Below, piece by piece: positions 12,501-23,301 of a DNA stretch of 64,000 bases. The position numbers were made by a program, and so were the translations under genes. How positions within the stretch are numbered: the first letter of the stretch is position 1; each line of letters begins with the position of its first letter. Below the pieces are notes generated by a model. The model saw only the letters and a list, made by a program, of their open reading frames with translations. It ran no database searches and was not told the origin of the DNA. The DNA is from Petrosia ficiformis (Eukaryota; Porifera; Demospongiae; Haplosclerida; Petrosiidae): contig OX345637.1 of the NCBI GenBank assembly GCA_947044365.1, forward strand, positions 12,179,076-12,243,075. Reading direction: 5' to 3'.

Positions 12501-14905
12501 ATTATACGGTAAAGAAGTACAATATATAGTGATATGTATAATAATTATATAAAGCATGGTCAGATATAATACACCTGATTAAAACTTCAACATGATCACA
12601 GTCACAGTATGGATATACCTACCACCTGAGAGGTTTATGTGGATATATCCACAGGGCCTAGTTATTTACCTCCACAGTAGGTGATATATCTGGCCTATAC
12701 TTCCTGCAAATATACACACAGCAAAAATAGAAATATTAAAATAACAAATGTATTGGTTAGTATAGTTGCAAGGATTTAACAATTAATTGGTTGTTCACAT
12801 CTAACATCATACGTACTAATTATATTAACATACATATGTACAAATTATTATAATCAATTATCATGCCCAATATCTCATATTAGATGCACAAAGATGGTTT
12901 GGAGATCTACAATAATTAAATTAAATTATGTATTCTGATTGTTTTTATTACATCTATTAGAAAAGATATATAAGGAAATATTATTGGATACAAATACATG
13001 TATATCACCATACAGTCATAACAAACTACACGACCAATTAAATTACAATTTTCACTGATTCTTTGCAACTGTACTAATCAATAAATTAGTTATTTTAATT
13101 TGCAATGCACCTACCAGTTGCCATGGTAGCATAGTATAATTATATGTATTTAGAACAATAATTTAATATTTTATAGCATAGTGAATGATGTTATTGTCAC
13201 TCACATAATTTTATAGTCTTTGATTGAGAGTATTACAATGAGCAAACATGTACACACACCAATGCTTGATGCAACCACTTGAGACACTATAATTGCTACA
13301 GACCCAGCATGTGTAAATACTTCAAATTTATCACAACGTGGATGACAAGTATTGTTGAGTTGATAAAAATCCTCTCTGCATGTGATATTAAAATCTTCCC
13401 AAGCATCAGTAATATTGATGGTATCATTAAAAATATCTGTGTGTGATAACATAGAAAGGAGTCTTAATTTTAATATAACACTGATGATTATAGAGAAGGA
13501 CTAAATATATATTAAGTATGTATACTATAATTATGTAGCTCAATGTCTCAATTAAAGATCATCAAAGTTATTTATTTACAGTTTATATAAACATGAAAAA
13601 GTAAACAAAATTAGCAAAATAATATCACTCATCGATCCTTTCACAAAATGTTTTAACTACCCTATAATTATATGCTCACCATGTGGGAGAGAATCACATT
13701 TTGGTAGCCGGTCACCATGTCCAAAATTAATAGCAATATTCCAAGGAGAAGCACACACAGTAGTACTAATACGAATGCAATCTTCTTTGGAAGCTGTGTA
13801 TATGTTATCAGTGGTACAATTTTTAAGAGGGAAGTAGTACTGACACAAAAATGGAATAGCTACATCTCTACACTCAGTGAAACCAGCTGTGAAAAAACAA
13901 TTTTTTTCAATGTAATTTTTTTCAATGTAATTGGCATATAATTATAATTATTGTAACTACTACACTAAACTATAGCTAAATTACAAGTCTATTGCAATAA
14001 CTATAACTGAAAATTGGCCAATGGATGAACACTTTTAGTTAGGTAAATAAAACGAAGACTAAAAGTTTGAGAAACTAGGCATACTATATACTAAGAGCAG
14101 TCATTTTTGTTAAACAAAAGCGGTACATATTTTTAATTACTACTAACAGTATTCAACACACATGTAAACTATATTATGTATGACAACCTAACAAATTTTC
14201 AAGTTCTTGAACTTCACTTTCAAGTATATCTTGTGATGCAATAGAAGTATTAATGGTAATATCACCACTCCCCACAGCACACTGATGCCATTTGGACAAA
14301 ACATTTCTACATATGGTGCCAGTATATTCATAATCATTACAATAACGAGAGCTCATATTAAGTTTACTCCAGGTCATTTCAAGACTACTGCATGGTATAC
14401 TGCTGTTTTCGATAACGTATACACTTTCATTTGTTGCAGTACCAGAGAATTCATTTTCACTCTACATTCATGAACAAAAGAAAATAAAATTAATAAATTA
14501 ATAGCAACACAGTAATTTTTCTATAATTTGCAGATCTACCATAACTATATAATTATATGCTGTCCGTGCAAATTTGGAGGGCAACAAGTCTTGTTGACTG
14601 CTGACAGTTCAATTTTAGTCATCTTTTAAATTGTAAATGTTATTAAGATGTAATGTAGCATGCAGCTAATTAATGGCTTTGTGTAATAAATATCAACTCA
14701 CCACGAGATAATAAAATACGACAGGGAGAGAAAAGAGACCGATTACTATACAAAATGCAAATACGAGAGCAACAATTTCAACAATCTTCACTGTTTGTGG
14801 TGAAAATTTAGGCCATTTTGCGAGAAGTACACTTCTTCGGGTAGTGTGGTCATTAGATACAAGTATTTCTTCACTTTCAATCACGTTGCTATCATCTTTA
14901 TCCAT
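9590..14905 (-). CDS. Frizzled-like seven-transmembrane receptor, copy 2 (fz-like 2)
   Basis: The second array member has the same nine-exon plan as copy 1. Exons: 14702-14905, 14188-14461, 13680-13886, 13205-13436 (modified acceptor), 12441-12496, 12073-12177, 11774-11926, 10578-10762, 9590-10006. All are open, giving about 610 aa. The N-terminal anchor, ten-cysteine CRD, CHPRC linker, VWWFFHLSLFL in TM3 and the long exon 9 (TM6-TM7) are all present. Exon 4 is unusual: the acceptor used by the other copies (ttag before CACACACAG) is ttat here. The next AG lies nine bases downstream and would keep the frame while dropping three residues at the CRD-TM1 linker. Intron 7 carries a TIR element (10989-11630). 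The C-terminal tail after LQMK derives from a foldback-repeat arm, as in copy 1. It may be functional; confidence is lower than for copies 1 and 3. Confidence 0.72.
10989..11630. mobile_element. TIR-bounded element in intron 7 of fz-like 2
   Basis: The left end ggtatccctataattgcttt (10989-11008) is the near-perfect inverse of aaagcaattatagggatgcc (11611-11630), giving 20-bp inverted repeats with one mismatch around 642 bp. The matching intron in copies 1 and 4 lacks this DNA. Right-end-like words recur near 23113-23150 and 50703-50722, so it is a family. No transposase frame was recognised, so it is probably non-autonomous. Confidence 0.55.
11494..11589. repeat. Long hairpin inside the intron-7 element
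   Basis: The arms cataacacctct..tgggctgtatctgatttacgg and the inverse ctgtaaatcagatacagccca..agaagtgttatg are about 40 bp each and flank a short GC-richer loop. It would form a strong stem-loop in RNA or single-stranded DNA. It looks like a nested miniature foldback; no function is assigned. Confidence 0.6.
13955..14125. mobile_element. MITE, TAGTGTTGTTTTAG family, in intron 2 of fz-like 2
   Basis: A 5'-truncated copy of the repeat found in the same intron of fz-like 1. It shares gagaaactaggcatactat and the preceding gttaggtaaataaaacga. It supports a pre-duplication insertion. Confidence 0.6.
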
Positions 14906-14935
14906 TTTTATTATATTGTCTGTTTTGCTGTCGTC

Positions 14936-14974
14936 CTTTATAATATATATATAGTTGTATCCTCCCCTCCCTGC
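14936..14974 (-). promoter_or_regulatory. G-rich box upstream of fz-like 2 (diverged)
   Basis: This corresponds in position to the boxes upstream of the other copies. It reads gttgtatcctcccctccctg on the plus strand, so the minus strand is G-rich. An AT run (ataatatatatata) replaces the TATAAAGAGG of copies 3 and 4. Weak evidence, by comparison only. Confidence 0.3.
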
Positions 14975-16381
14975 TAATTAAACTCTGACGGTAACAGGAA
15001 CGTCACGGTTGTACTAGGGGGAGGGGTAGATGAAACTCAGAAAATCTGCTGTTACGGTACTGGTCCTGACCCTCCGCGTTTCGCACGGGTCATCCGGGCC
15101 ACGCCTGACTAACATTTCCTCACTTTCAGGATGAAAACGAAGATATGAAGGTTGGTATTACACCAGGTTAGAGTCATATTATATAATATTCCATTTTGAA
15201 ACTGATTAGAGTCGCATCCGCCCGTGAGCACTCCCTATATAGTAATACATGTACCTTAAATTAATTAATTAGGACCTATAATAATTATTCTCAAGGCTTA
15301 TTGCTGCACCGGGTGGTTCAGTTGATGATTTCCTCATTTCATTTTCATTTTCTCTTTTTCTAGTAACCCGGGCCAATAGCTAGGTGTGGACATTGGTGTC
15401 AAGCTGTCTTGCTCGTGGAATAAGTAGACATAATTTTGATTATTGTAGTGGGTAAAATACTTTTCATTTTCAAATACTAAACCTAATACATGCAGTTCAC
15501 AAACAGAATAATACAAAATAGTAAATATATATTAGTCATACATCCACGGTAAATATTACCTCCAAAATTATATTTAGACAATTAGCACTTTACAGGTTCA
15601 ATTAGCTTTTTGTCCATGTATTATAGTCTCGCATAGCCAGACCCATAGGCGCCGAAACCAGGGGGACTGAGTAGGCTACAGCCCCCTCAAACATGAAGCA
15701 AGAAGGGCTAAGCCCCCTCAGGGTTCAAGCCTTGAGAACTTGAAATTTACCACTCCCCGAGGCTAAATTCTTTATTCTGCATTATCTCATCACGAAAGGT
15801 TTGAAATGCGCCTGACGAACTACTTGTACTGCTATAAACATGCAAACTTGCTCTGATGATAACCTAACACAATGATAGGTCTATTGCCTCGCTGCGCTCG
15901 GTAACTAATAGCTTTAGCCACATTTATGGAGGACTCGTGCTACGCGCTCGTCCCTATTTCCAGGATTCAACGTTTCTACCACATGATATAACTAGCGCTG
16001 GTCCGTGTATTTCACATGATCCCAAAAATGGGAGAGGCGAATCATCAGTATTACGGTTGATCGGCTAAAACATTTTTTACGAATGTTATATAAACTGAGA
16101 CAGTATAGGGTTTATTTAATAGTAAGGTATGCAACTGTATTCAATCTCATTCATTCAAATTATTATTAATGACAAGGGTAATACAATAATAAGAGGGGTA
16201 ATACTATTGTTTTCGTATTTCTCCGTTTCTCATTCCTCATACCCCTCCTCAATTACCTGAAATAATTAGCCACACCTCTCATGAATAATTAATCCTTACC
16301 GCCCACTTTGCAAACAGGGCGGTGCCTCTAGACCGATGTTTTAGCTTTTCGCTCTTTAATCCAGCTCTCATTATATCAGTC
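14975..16381. other. Intergenic region between fz-like 2 and the ankyrin gene
   Basis: This is the divergent region between a minus-strand and a plus-strand gene. No coding exon was recognised. About 15375-15460 (gtggacattggtgtcaagct) is nearly identical to about 53930-53990 upstream of glycerol kinase, so the receptor 5' flank was duplicated with the gene. From about 15600 to 16060 the DNA is less AT-rich and includes a cgccgaaaccagggggact-type stretch that looks like dispersed repeat. A promoter for the ankyrin gene must lie here, but no specific box could be supported. Confidence 0.45.
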
Positions 16382-19300
16382 ATGATTGATCTTTGTCAAT
16401 GGAGGGCTAGTATTGGTCTATGGAACTGTTGTAAATGGCCATGTAATGTTGGAAAGAGCAGTACATTGAAAGGAGGATGGGTCCTAGGACGATTGAGAGA
16501 GAAGAATAAAAGAACAACTATATATCTTATCTTGTTTCTGTCTGTTCTCCTTATTCTATCAGGTGATGTGGAACTTAATCCTGGACCAGTAACAGGTAAT
16601 ACTATATAATGCAAAACATACATACTTATATGTTTCTTTGTAACTCAAAGGTACCAGTGTTATCACAAAGGTTTTACTGAAAGTGCTTGATGATGGCTAT
16701 GATTCATTGAGTCTTGCTTTACGTTTCTGTCTTGAAGATGTTGCTAAAGACATGTTCTTTAAAGGATTGATCTCTGAGTCAACTATGACTTCACCAAATT
16801 ATGATGCAGTGATTAGTGAATTCAAAACGGGAATGAAAGAGAAAAAAGACACGCCTCAGTTAAAGAAACATTGCCAATTGTTTCTGACTTGCCTTTCTAG
16901 TCAAGGTGGACCAGCTGAAGTAGTTGCTGAAGACTTAGCTGAACAATGGAAGAAAGAAGTACAAGAGTTGAATATTTCACTCTCATTTGATGTTGTTATA
17001 CCAGATCAAGATGTGAAAAATAAGGATAGTGAATTAGTAGAGACTAATACTGAAATGAGTGAACACGTCACTACTGATGAAACAGAACACCTTGAAAGTC
17101 TTGATATTCATCACCATTTCAATGAATTATTAAGACAATTTAGACACGAACTCCACAGAAAGTTAGCAAAGGGAGAAGAAAAGCTTTCTAATATTGCAGA
17201 CTTTGTACAACAACTTGTATCTACAGAAGATTTGTGTGATTTTAACGATTAAGATGAAGTGCTGAACAAACTGGACTGCTTCTACAATTTCATAGACTGT
17301 CAAATTATAGTTCTGTTTGCAAAAAGATTTGCCTCACCTGCTCTTTTGCAAAAATTTGAAAACCATTCAAAAGAAGCAAAGTTGTTTTGTAGATCCCACA
17401 CTATCAAGGTACTTCAAAACTGTTTTGATATAAATTGTGATGCTCATCAAACTAATGCCTCTATTACTCTTAACATTGCCTGGGGAAATGTAATTATTGA
17501 TAAACTATACATGCTTATTGAACAATTCTCTGTCAAGAAGGAAAGCCATTTTGTACTAAAGCATATTGAGGTGACTGAGTCATCAGTCCATATTGAATAC
17601 TTCACGAAAGACCCCTCAATAGAAATACAAGAAACTGTTTCACATGCTCAAGAAAAGGTTTCTTTCATGTGGTTCATTGGTATCCATGAATTCACTATTA
17701 ATAGACACACAATTCTACAAGTAGACAATGAAGATAACTTCACATTTGAGTTAGCTCTTCTAAATGCAGCAAGAACCGGTCATAATGAAGCAGTTAAGTT
17801 CCTATTTAATTTAACAGATAACACTGACCATTGCAATGAAGAAGGAACAACATCCCTCATGTTAGCTAGTGAGGGTGGATATGAACCTGTTGTAAAGTCA
17901 TTACTATTAGCTGGAGCTAATGTTAACTGTCAAGACAATGATGGATGGACTGCACTAATGAAAGCAAGCAGGAACAATCACATTACAATAATCCACACTC
18001 TACTTGAAGTTGGTGCTAATCCACATCTGCAGATTTCAGATGGAGGTAATGCCTTAATGATTGCAAGTTTTAATGGTCATCATCAAGTTGTTGAACAACT
18101 GTTGAAAGAAAATGTTGACTATAATCAACAAAAGAACGGGATGAATGCTTTGATATATGCCAGTCTAAATGGTCATTCTAAAGTTGTTGAACTACTTCTT
18201 AATGCACATGCTGACCCTAACATTCAGGGTAAGGAGGGATGGACTGCACTAATGATGGCTAGTTCAGAAGATCATATTAAGGTTGTTGAACTGTTACTCA
18301 GTAAAAGCATTAATCCTAATGTTCATAACAATAATGGATGGACAGCTTTGATGTTAGCTAGCTCAAAAGACCATTCTAAAGTTGTTGAACTGTTACTCAA
18401 TAAAAACATTGATCCTAATGTTCATAAAAATGATGGATCGATGGCTTTGATGTTAGCTAGCTCAAAAGGCCATACTAAAGTAGTTGAACTGTTACTCAAT
18501 AAAAGAACTGATCCTAACAAGGCTAACAAAAACAGAGTGACTGCACTTATGCTAGCCAGTTGTCATGGCTATTCTCAAATTGTTGAATTGTTACTGAAAG
18601 AAGCTGATCCTAACATTCAAAATTCAGAAGGAAAAACTGCCTTAAGATTTGCTACTCAAAATGGCCATCTTCAAGTTGTTGAGCTGTTACTTGAACAACA
18701 TGCTAACCCTAATATTCGGGATGCAAAGGCTGGATATAATGTACTTCATGTTGCTGTACTTGGTTCATCAAAAAAAAGCATTCAATATGACTTCCTATTT
18801 ACAGCATTGGTTGGTACAGCTGAAGATTACATTAAAATAGTACAGTTACTACTAAGCCAATCTAGTATTGACATTGATGCAATCACTGGTGATGGTTTCA
18901 CAAGTCTTATGTCTGCCAGTATGGATGGCTGTACAGAAGCAGTTGAGCTATTATTAGAGGCTGGTGCTAATCCAAATTTACAAAGTAAGACATCTACAAT
19001 GAAAGGCATAATGTCTGATTTACCAGATTATATACTGCTTCAACCACAAGTCAAATCACTGCTCTTACCAAATGATTCTCTGTTGAAAGGATCGTCAATG
19101 TACGGTTGGACTGCCCTAATGTTTGCCAGCTTGAATGGTCATTTAGACATTGTTCAAATATTATTGCAAGCTAAGGCTATAACTGATCTACAGACTGAAG
19201 CCGGCGACACTGCTTTATTGCTTGCAGCAACGAAGGGACATTCTGATATTGTACAACAATTACTTGAGTGTGGTGCCAATCCAAATAAGAGTAACACAGG

Positions 19301-22300
19301 TGGCATGTCTCCAGTATATGTAGCCATATATTATTTATCATTACAACATATAAGGAAATTAACAAATAATCCAGTAATCTCAATGGAGTGTGAAAAAGTA
19401 GATCCTGGTAGTTGTGAAGATTATGTAAAAATAATTCAACTATTGATAGCTCAGCCAAATATTAATATTCTAGTGAATACAAGTTGCCATGGATACATAA
19501 GTCTTCACATAGCCAGTATTTGTGGCTGCATGGATGCAGTTGAACTATTACTAAAGGTTAGTGTAGATCTAAACACACAGACTCGTACGTTTGAAACAGA
19601 AAATAGTCTGTCATATTTCCCAAGTAACATATTGCTCCAACCAGAATTCAAAACATTCCTTTTACTGAGTGATTTTCAAGCAACATCAGGATTTACTGCT
19701 CTAATGTTTGCAAGTGCTAATGGTCACTCGGAAATTGTCCAGTTATTGTTAAATGCAAAGGCTAATTGTGATCTACAGAATGAAAATGGAGAAACTGCTT
19801 TGCATCTAGCAGCAGCGAGAGGATACCCTAATATTGTACAGCTGCTACTGGAATATGGAGCAGTTCCAAATATCAGTAACAGACAGGGTGTAACAGCAAT
19901 TGATGCAGCTTTATCAGCGATCACAATGACAAAGGAAATGATTACAAGCACGAAAGCAGATAGCACACTCATAACAATGCCTGGTACTTACAAACATCAT
20001 CTCGAATCAATGAAGTTGCTAATAGCTCAACCAAATATTAATATCAATGAAACCATCAATGGATTTACAATTCTTATGAAAGCCAGTAGTTTTGGAAATG
20101 CACAAATAGTTGAGCTAATACTGCAAGCTGGTGCTAATCCCAACATGTCAATTTGGAATAAATCTATATTATCAACAGATAGATCTAGAACTCTCTTCAG
20201 CGACGAATCATCTTTAGTTGGAAATGAAAAAAATGGATGGACTGCCTTGATGCTAGCCTGCGAAAATGGTCATTTGGAGGTTGTGAAGTTGTTATTAAAA
20301 GCATATGCAAACCCTAATCATCAACAGGAGGGTACTGGAATCACTGCTTTAATAATTGCGGTAGAAAAGGGGTTCGTATACATTGTGCAACAGCTGCTGG
20401 AGTATGGTGCTAACCCTAATATTGGTGATAGAAGTGGTTTTTCTGCACTTCATTATGCAGTGCGGCCAAATGATCCACAGTCAAACCCTTCAAACAGAGA
20501 TGGAGATTTTACAAGATCATCCAAGAAACTAGAAATTATCCAACTGCTCATTGAAAGAGGTGTCAATATCAATATCCAGAATATGGCTGGAATTACACCC
20601 CTGATGATGGCCTGTATGGACAGTTGCAGTAACTCTATACAGGTGGTTGAACTACTGCTGAAAAATGAAGCTGATCCAAACATACAGACATCTGAAACTG
20701 AAATGATTGGATTAACTGCCCTAATGTTAGCCTGTGAAGCAGGTAATTTGGAGGTCACAAAGTTGCTTTTAAAAGCTAAAGCAAATCCAAATCAACAACA
20801 AATTGATGGAATTACAGCTTTGATGTTTCAAGCAAAGCAGGGACATCCAGACATTGCACAACAAATACTTGAGTATGGTGCTGACCTAAATATCTGTGAC
20901 AAAAATGGTCGTACAGCAATTCATTTTATTATGATGTTAGATGACACACAGCCAAGCGAAAAGATGATGTCTGACAAATTAGAAATACTTCAACTGCTTA
21001 TTGTAAGAGGGATTAATGTCAATATTAAAGATGAAAATGGAAAGACCGGTTTAATGATAGCCAGCTTTTTGGGGTTTACAGAGGTAGTAAAACTATTACT
21101 ACAAGCTGATGCTGATCCAAATATAGAGCAGCATAAACCTGTAAATGAAATTTACGTTACTTCAAGCTCGCCTGAGACTAGCACAATTAGATTTACTGCC
21201 TTGATGTATGCCAGTAGTAAACGAATGAATTCAGATATTGTGAAATTGCTATTGAAAGCTAATGCAAATCCTAATCAAGAAAATGCACTTGCTTTAATGA
21301 TTGCAGCACAACAAGGATATCCAGACATTGTGCAGGAATTGCTGGAGTATGGTGCTGATCCTAATAGCATCAGCAATATAGATGGTTCTACAGCACTTCA
21401 TTGTGTTCTAGAGTCACAGATAGAAACTCTACACAAAGACAACGAAGAAAAAGCTTTGATTAAATTGACAATTATTCAGCAACTTATTGAAAAAGGTGCC
21501 AATATTATTAACATTCAAAATGAACATGGGCTGACAGCCCTGATGATAGCTACTGATAAAGGTCTCTCAGAGATTATTGAATTCTTACTTCAGAATGGAG
21601 CTGATCCTAATATCCATGGCAACAAAGGATGGACTCCCCTAATGTATGCCTGCAGTCATGGTAACTGTAAAGTAGCTGAACGTCTGCTAAGGTTCAATGC
21701 TAATCCACAGTTAGTTGATAATAACGGATTCACAGCCATAATACATGCATTATGTAGTGGTAATAAAGCTCTTGCCTATGAACTTGTAAAAGACAGGGAT
21801 TTCAGTCAAAATGAGCTCGAATGTTTATTAATAATGCATCTTCTAGAAGGGAATCAAGCAGAAGCGATTTCAAGGCTGAATGATATCACTGACCCCACTA
21901 CTGATAAGAAGGAACTCCTCATGTCTTGTGTTGTTGGCTCTTTAGAAGATGTAGTTGGTAAACTACATGAATCAGGCCTTCATCCCGATACTACTCTAGT
22001 AGGTGGTCTTACTCTACTCATGATAGCTTCATCCTGTGGACATATTGAACTAGTAGAATATCTTGTAATAATGGAGGCTGATCTTAATCAAAGAGACATC
22101 TTTTGGAAATATACTCCTTTATTCTATGCAATATTGGGTAGTGAATCAAATGAGTTAGTGGAGCTCCTACTAGAGAATGGTGCAGATATTAATGCTGTAG
22201 CTGGTAATCAAACTCCACTGGATATGGCTAATTCTAGTCCAGTGAAACATCTGATGAGCAGTTTGTTGATTAGACATGGTGGTCAAACGTTTTCAGAGTT

Positions 22301-22454
22301 GACATCTGAAAAAGGCAAGATAGTTGATATGCAGCCACCAATAAAAAAGTCTCCAAATTTTGCTGAAATTTCGGATCAAGTGAAATCGTTAATCCAAGAC
22401 ACAGTAGTGAAAGGAGAGCAGACAGAATACACACATATAGCTACATGTACTTAA
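16382..22454 (+). CDS. Giant ankyrin-repeat protein with 2A-like leader (one in-frame stop)
   Basis: Two exons: 16382-16595 and 16651-22454, joined by a 55-bp GT-AG intron; the frame is kept (2006 codons including stops). Exon 1 encodes a basic N-terminus with WRASIGLW, a hydrophobic run (YLILFLSVLLILS) and then DVELNPGP, a full 2A-like motif. Exon 2 begins with about 200 residues of mostly helical sequence, possibly a death-fold-type domain (tentative). A further domain of about 170 residues follows, then about 30 ankyrin repeats (GWTALM.AS..GH..VVELLL pattern) with degenerate linkers, and a short polar tail. An in-frame TAA at 17250-17252 splits the frame. The downstream part has no nearby ATG and continues the same domain, so this is a nonsense allele, an assembly error or a readthrough site. 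A scaffold or innate-immune sensor role is inferred. There is an AATAAA 13 bases after the stop. Confidence 0.75.
16565..16588 (+). other. 2A-like ribosome-skipping motif (DVELNPGP)
   Basis: Codons spell D-V-E-L-N-P-G-P, an exact fit to the D(V/I)ExNPG/P consensus at which ribosomes can release the upstream peptide and continue. It lies eight codons after a leucine-rich hydrophobic run, so the leader could act either as a secretory signal or as a skipping peptide. Such motifs are known in RNA viruses, in some non-LTR retrotransposons and in NLR-type proteins of some invertebrates. Here the motif is in frame with a host-type ankyrin gene and no reverse transcriptase is nearby. Activity is untested. 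Confidence 0.8.
17250..17252 (+). other. In-frame TAA interrupting the ankyrin gene
   Basis: The frame ends FND then TAA and continues DEVLNKLDCFYNF without a frameshift. The flanking residues read as one helical domain. No intron borders fit around the stop, and no ATG follows closely in frame (the next frame begins at a GTG). Confidence 0.8.
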
Positions 22455-22466
22455 AATATTATAGAC

Positions 22467-22472
22467 AATAAA
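22467..22472 (+). terminator. Poly(A) signal of the ankyrin gene
   Basis: A canonical AATAAA lies 13 bases after the TAA stop at 22452-22454. Its placement suggests a very short 3' UTR and supports this as the true gene end. Confidence 0.55.
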
Positions 22473-23301
22473 AGAGTAAACATATATACATAATAGATTT
22501 TTGCTGTATACTCAGTATTATAATACATTAAATTTTGCTGATAATTTTTGTTTATAAATGTTAACAGTTGATGTATAATCATAAATCGCAAATTTGCACA
22601 CGTGCATATGCAAAGTCGATTTATAATAAACTGTAACTTTGCAACTATTAAAAGTATCATAATTATGATGTGGCCTTCATTTGCTATCATGCTCCTGTTT
22701 GTGACCTAAACCATCTATATCGCTCATTTTATTCCTATCTGTTCTCCTTATTTAGCAGGAATTATACAACACCCAGTAAACTAATACTAATATTTCTTGC
22801 CTATAGTGATACTTGTAACCAAAGCTTGACTCATTTATATAGCTATAACAATTATTATGAAAAGTGAAAAATATTTTAAGTATTAAATTAACCTAGCTAT
22901 GTTACTATAATATAAATCTTGAATGCAATGGTGTGAGTCTGTGAGTTCATTGTCATTGATGATTTAGTATTCAGAGTACACTGAAAGATGAAGACACAAG
23001 TGCTGTCAGCACTGAGTGATAGCTGTCATAAGCAATCTTAGGGATATTTTCCTCCAATTTATTTTAATTGTAATAATAATAATTATTACAAAACATACAA
23101 GAAACCCCATGGTAGTAAGTAATCATAGGGATGACCTGCAGGCCATAAAAAAGGGGTGACAATTTAATTACATCACGAAAAGAACAAAAATGAATGTACA
23201 GTAATACTTATTGTAGACAGAAATCATAAATTATAATTATAGTTATGATCTTCATCATACAATATTACTTTAATTACAATGCTCATGTGAAAATGCTTGT
23301 C
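22473..23301. other. Intergenic region between the ankyrin gene and fz-like 3
   Basis: AT-rich DNA with no gene recognised. Around 23113-23150 it holds a partial right end (tcatagggatgacctgcagg) of the TIR family seen at 10989-11630. Confidence 0.45.

Noticed and set aside
16396..16623. Minus-strand frame opposite the 2A-like exon
   Set aside because: No family features, and the plus strand carries a spliced exon with a clear motif.
18649..20758. Several 60-100 codon frames on both strands within the ankyrin gene
   Set aside because: They are out-of-frame or antisense products of the repeated ankyrin coding sequence.
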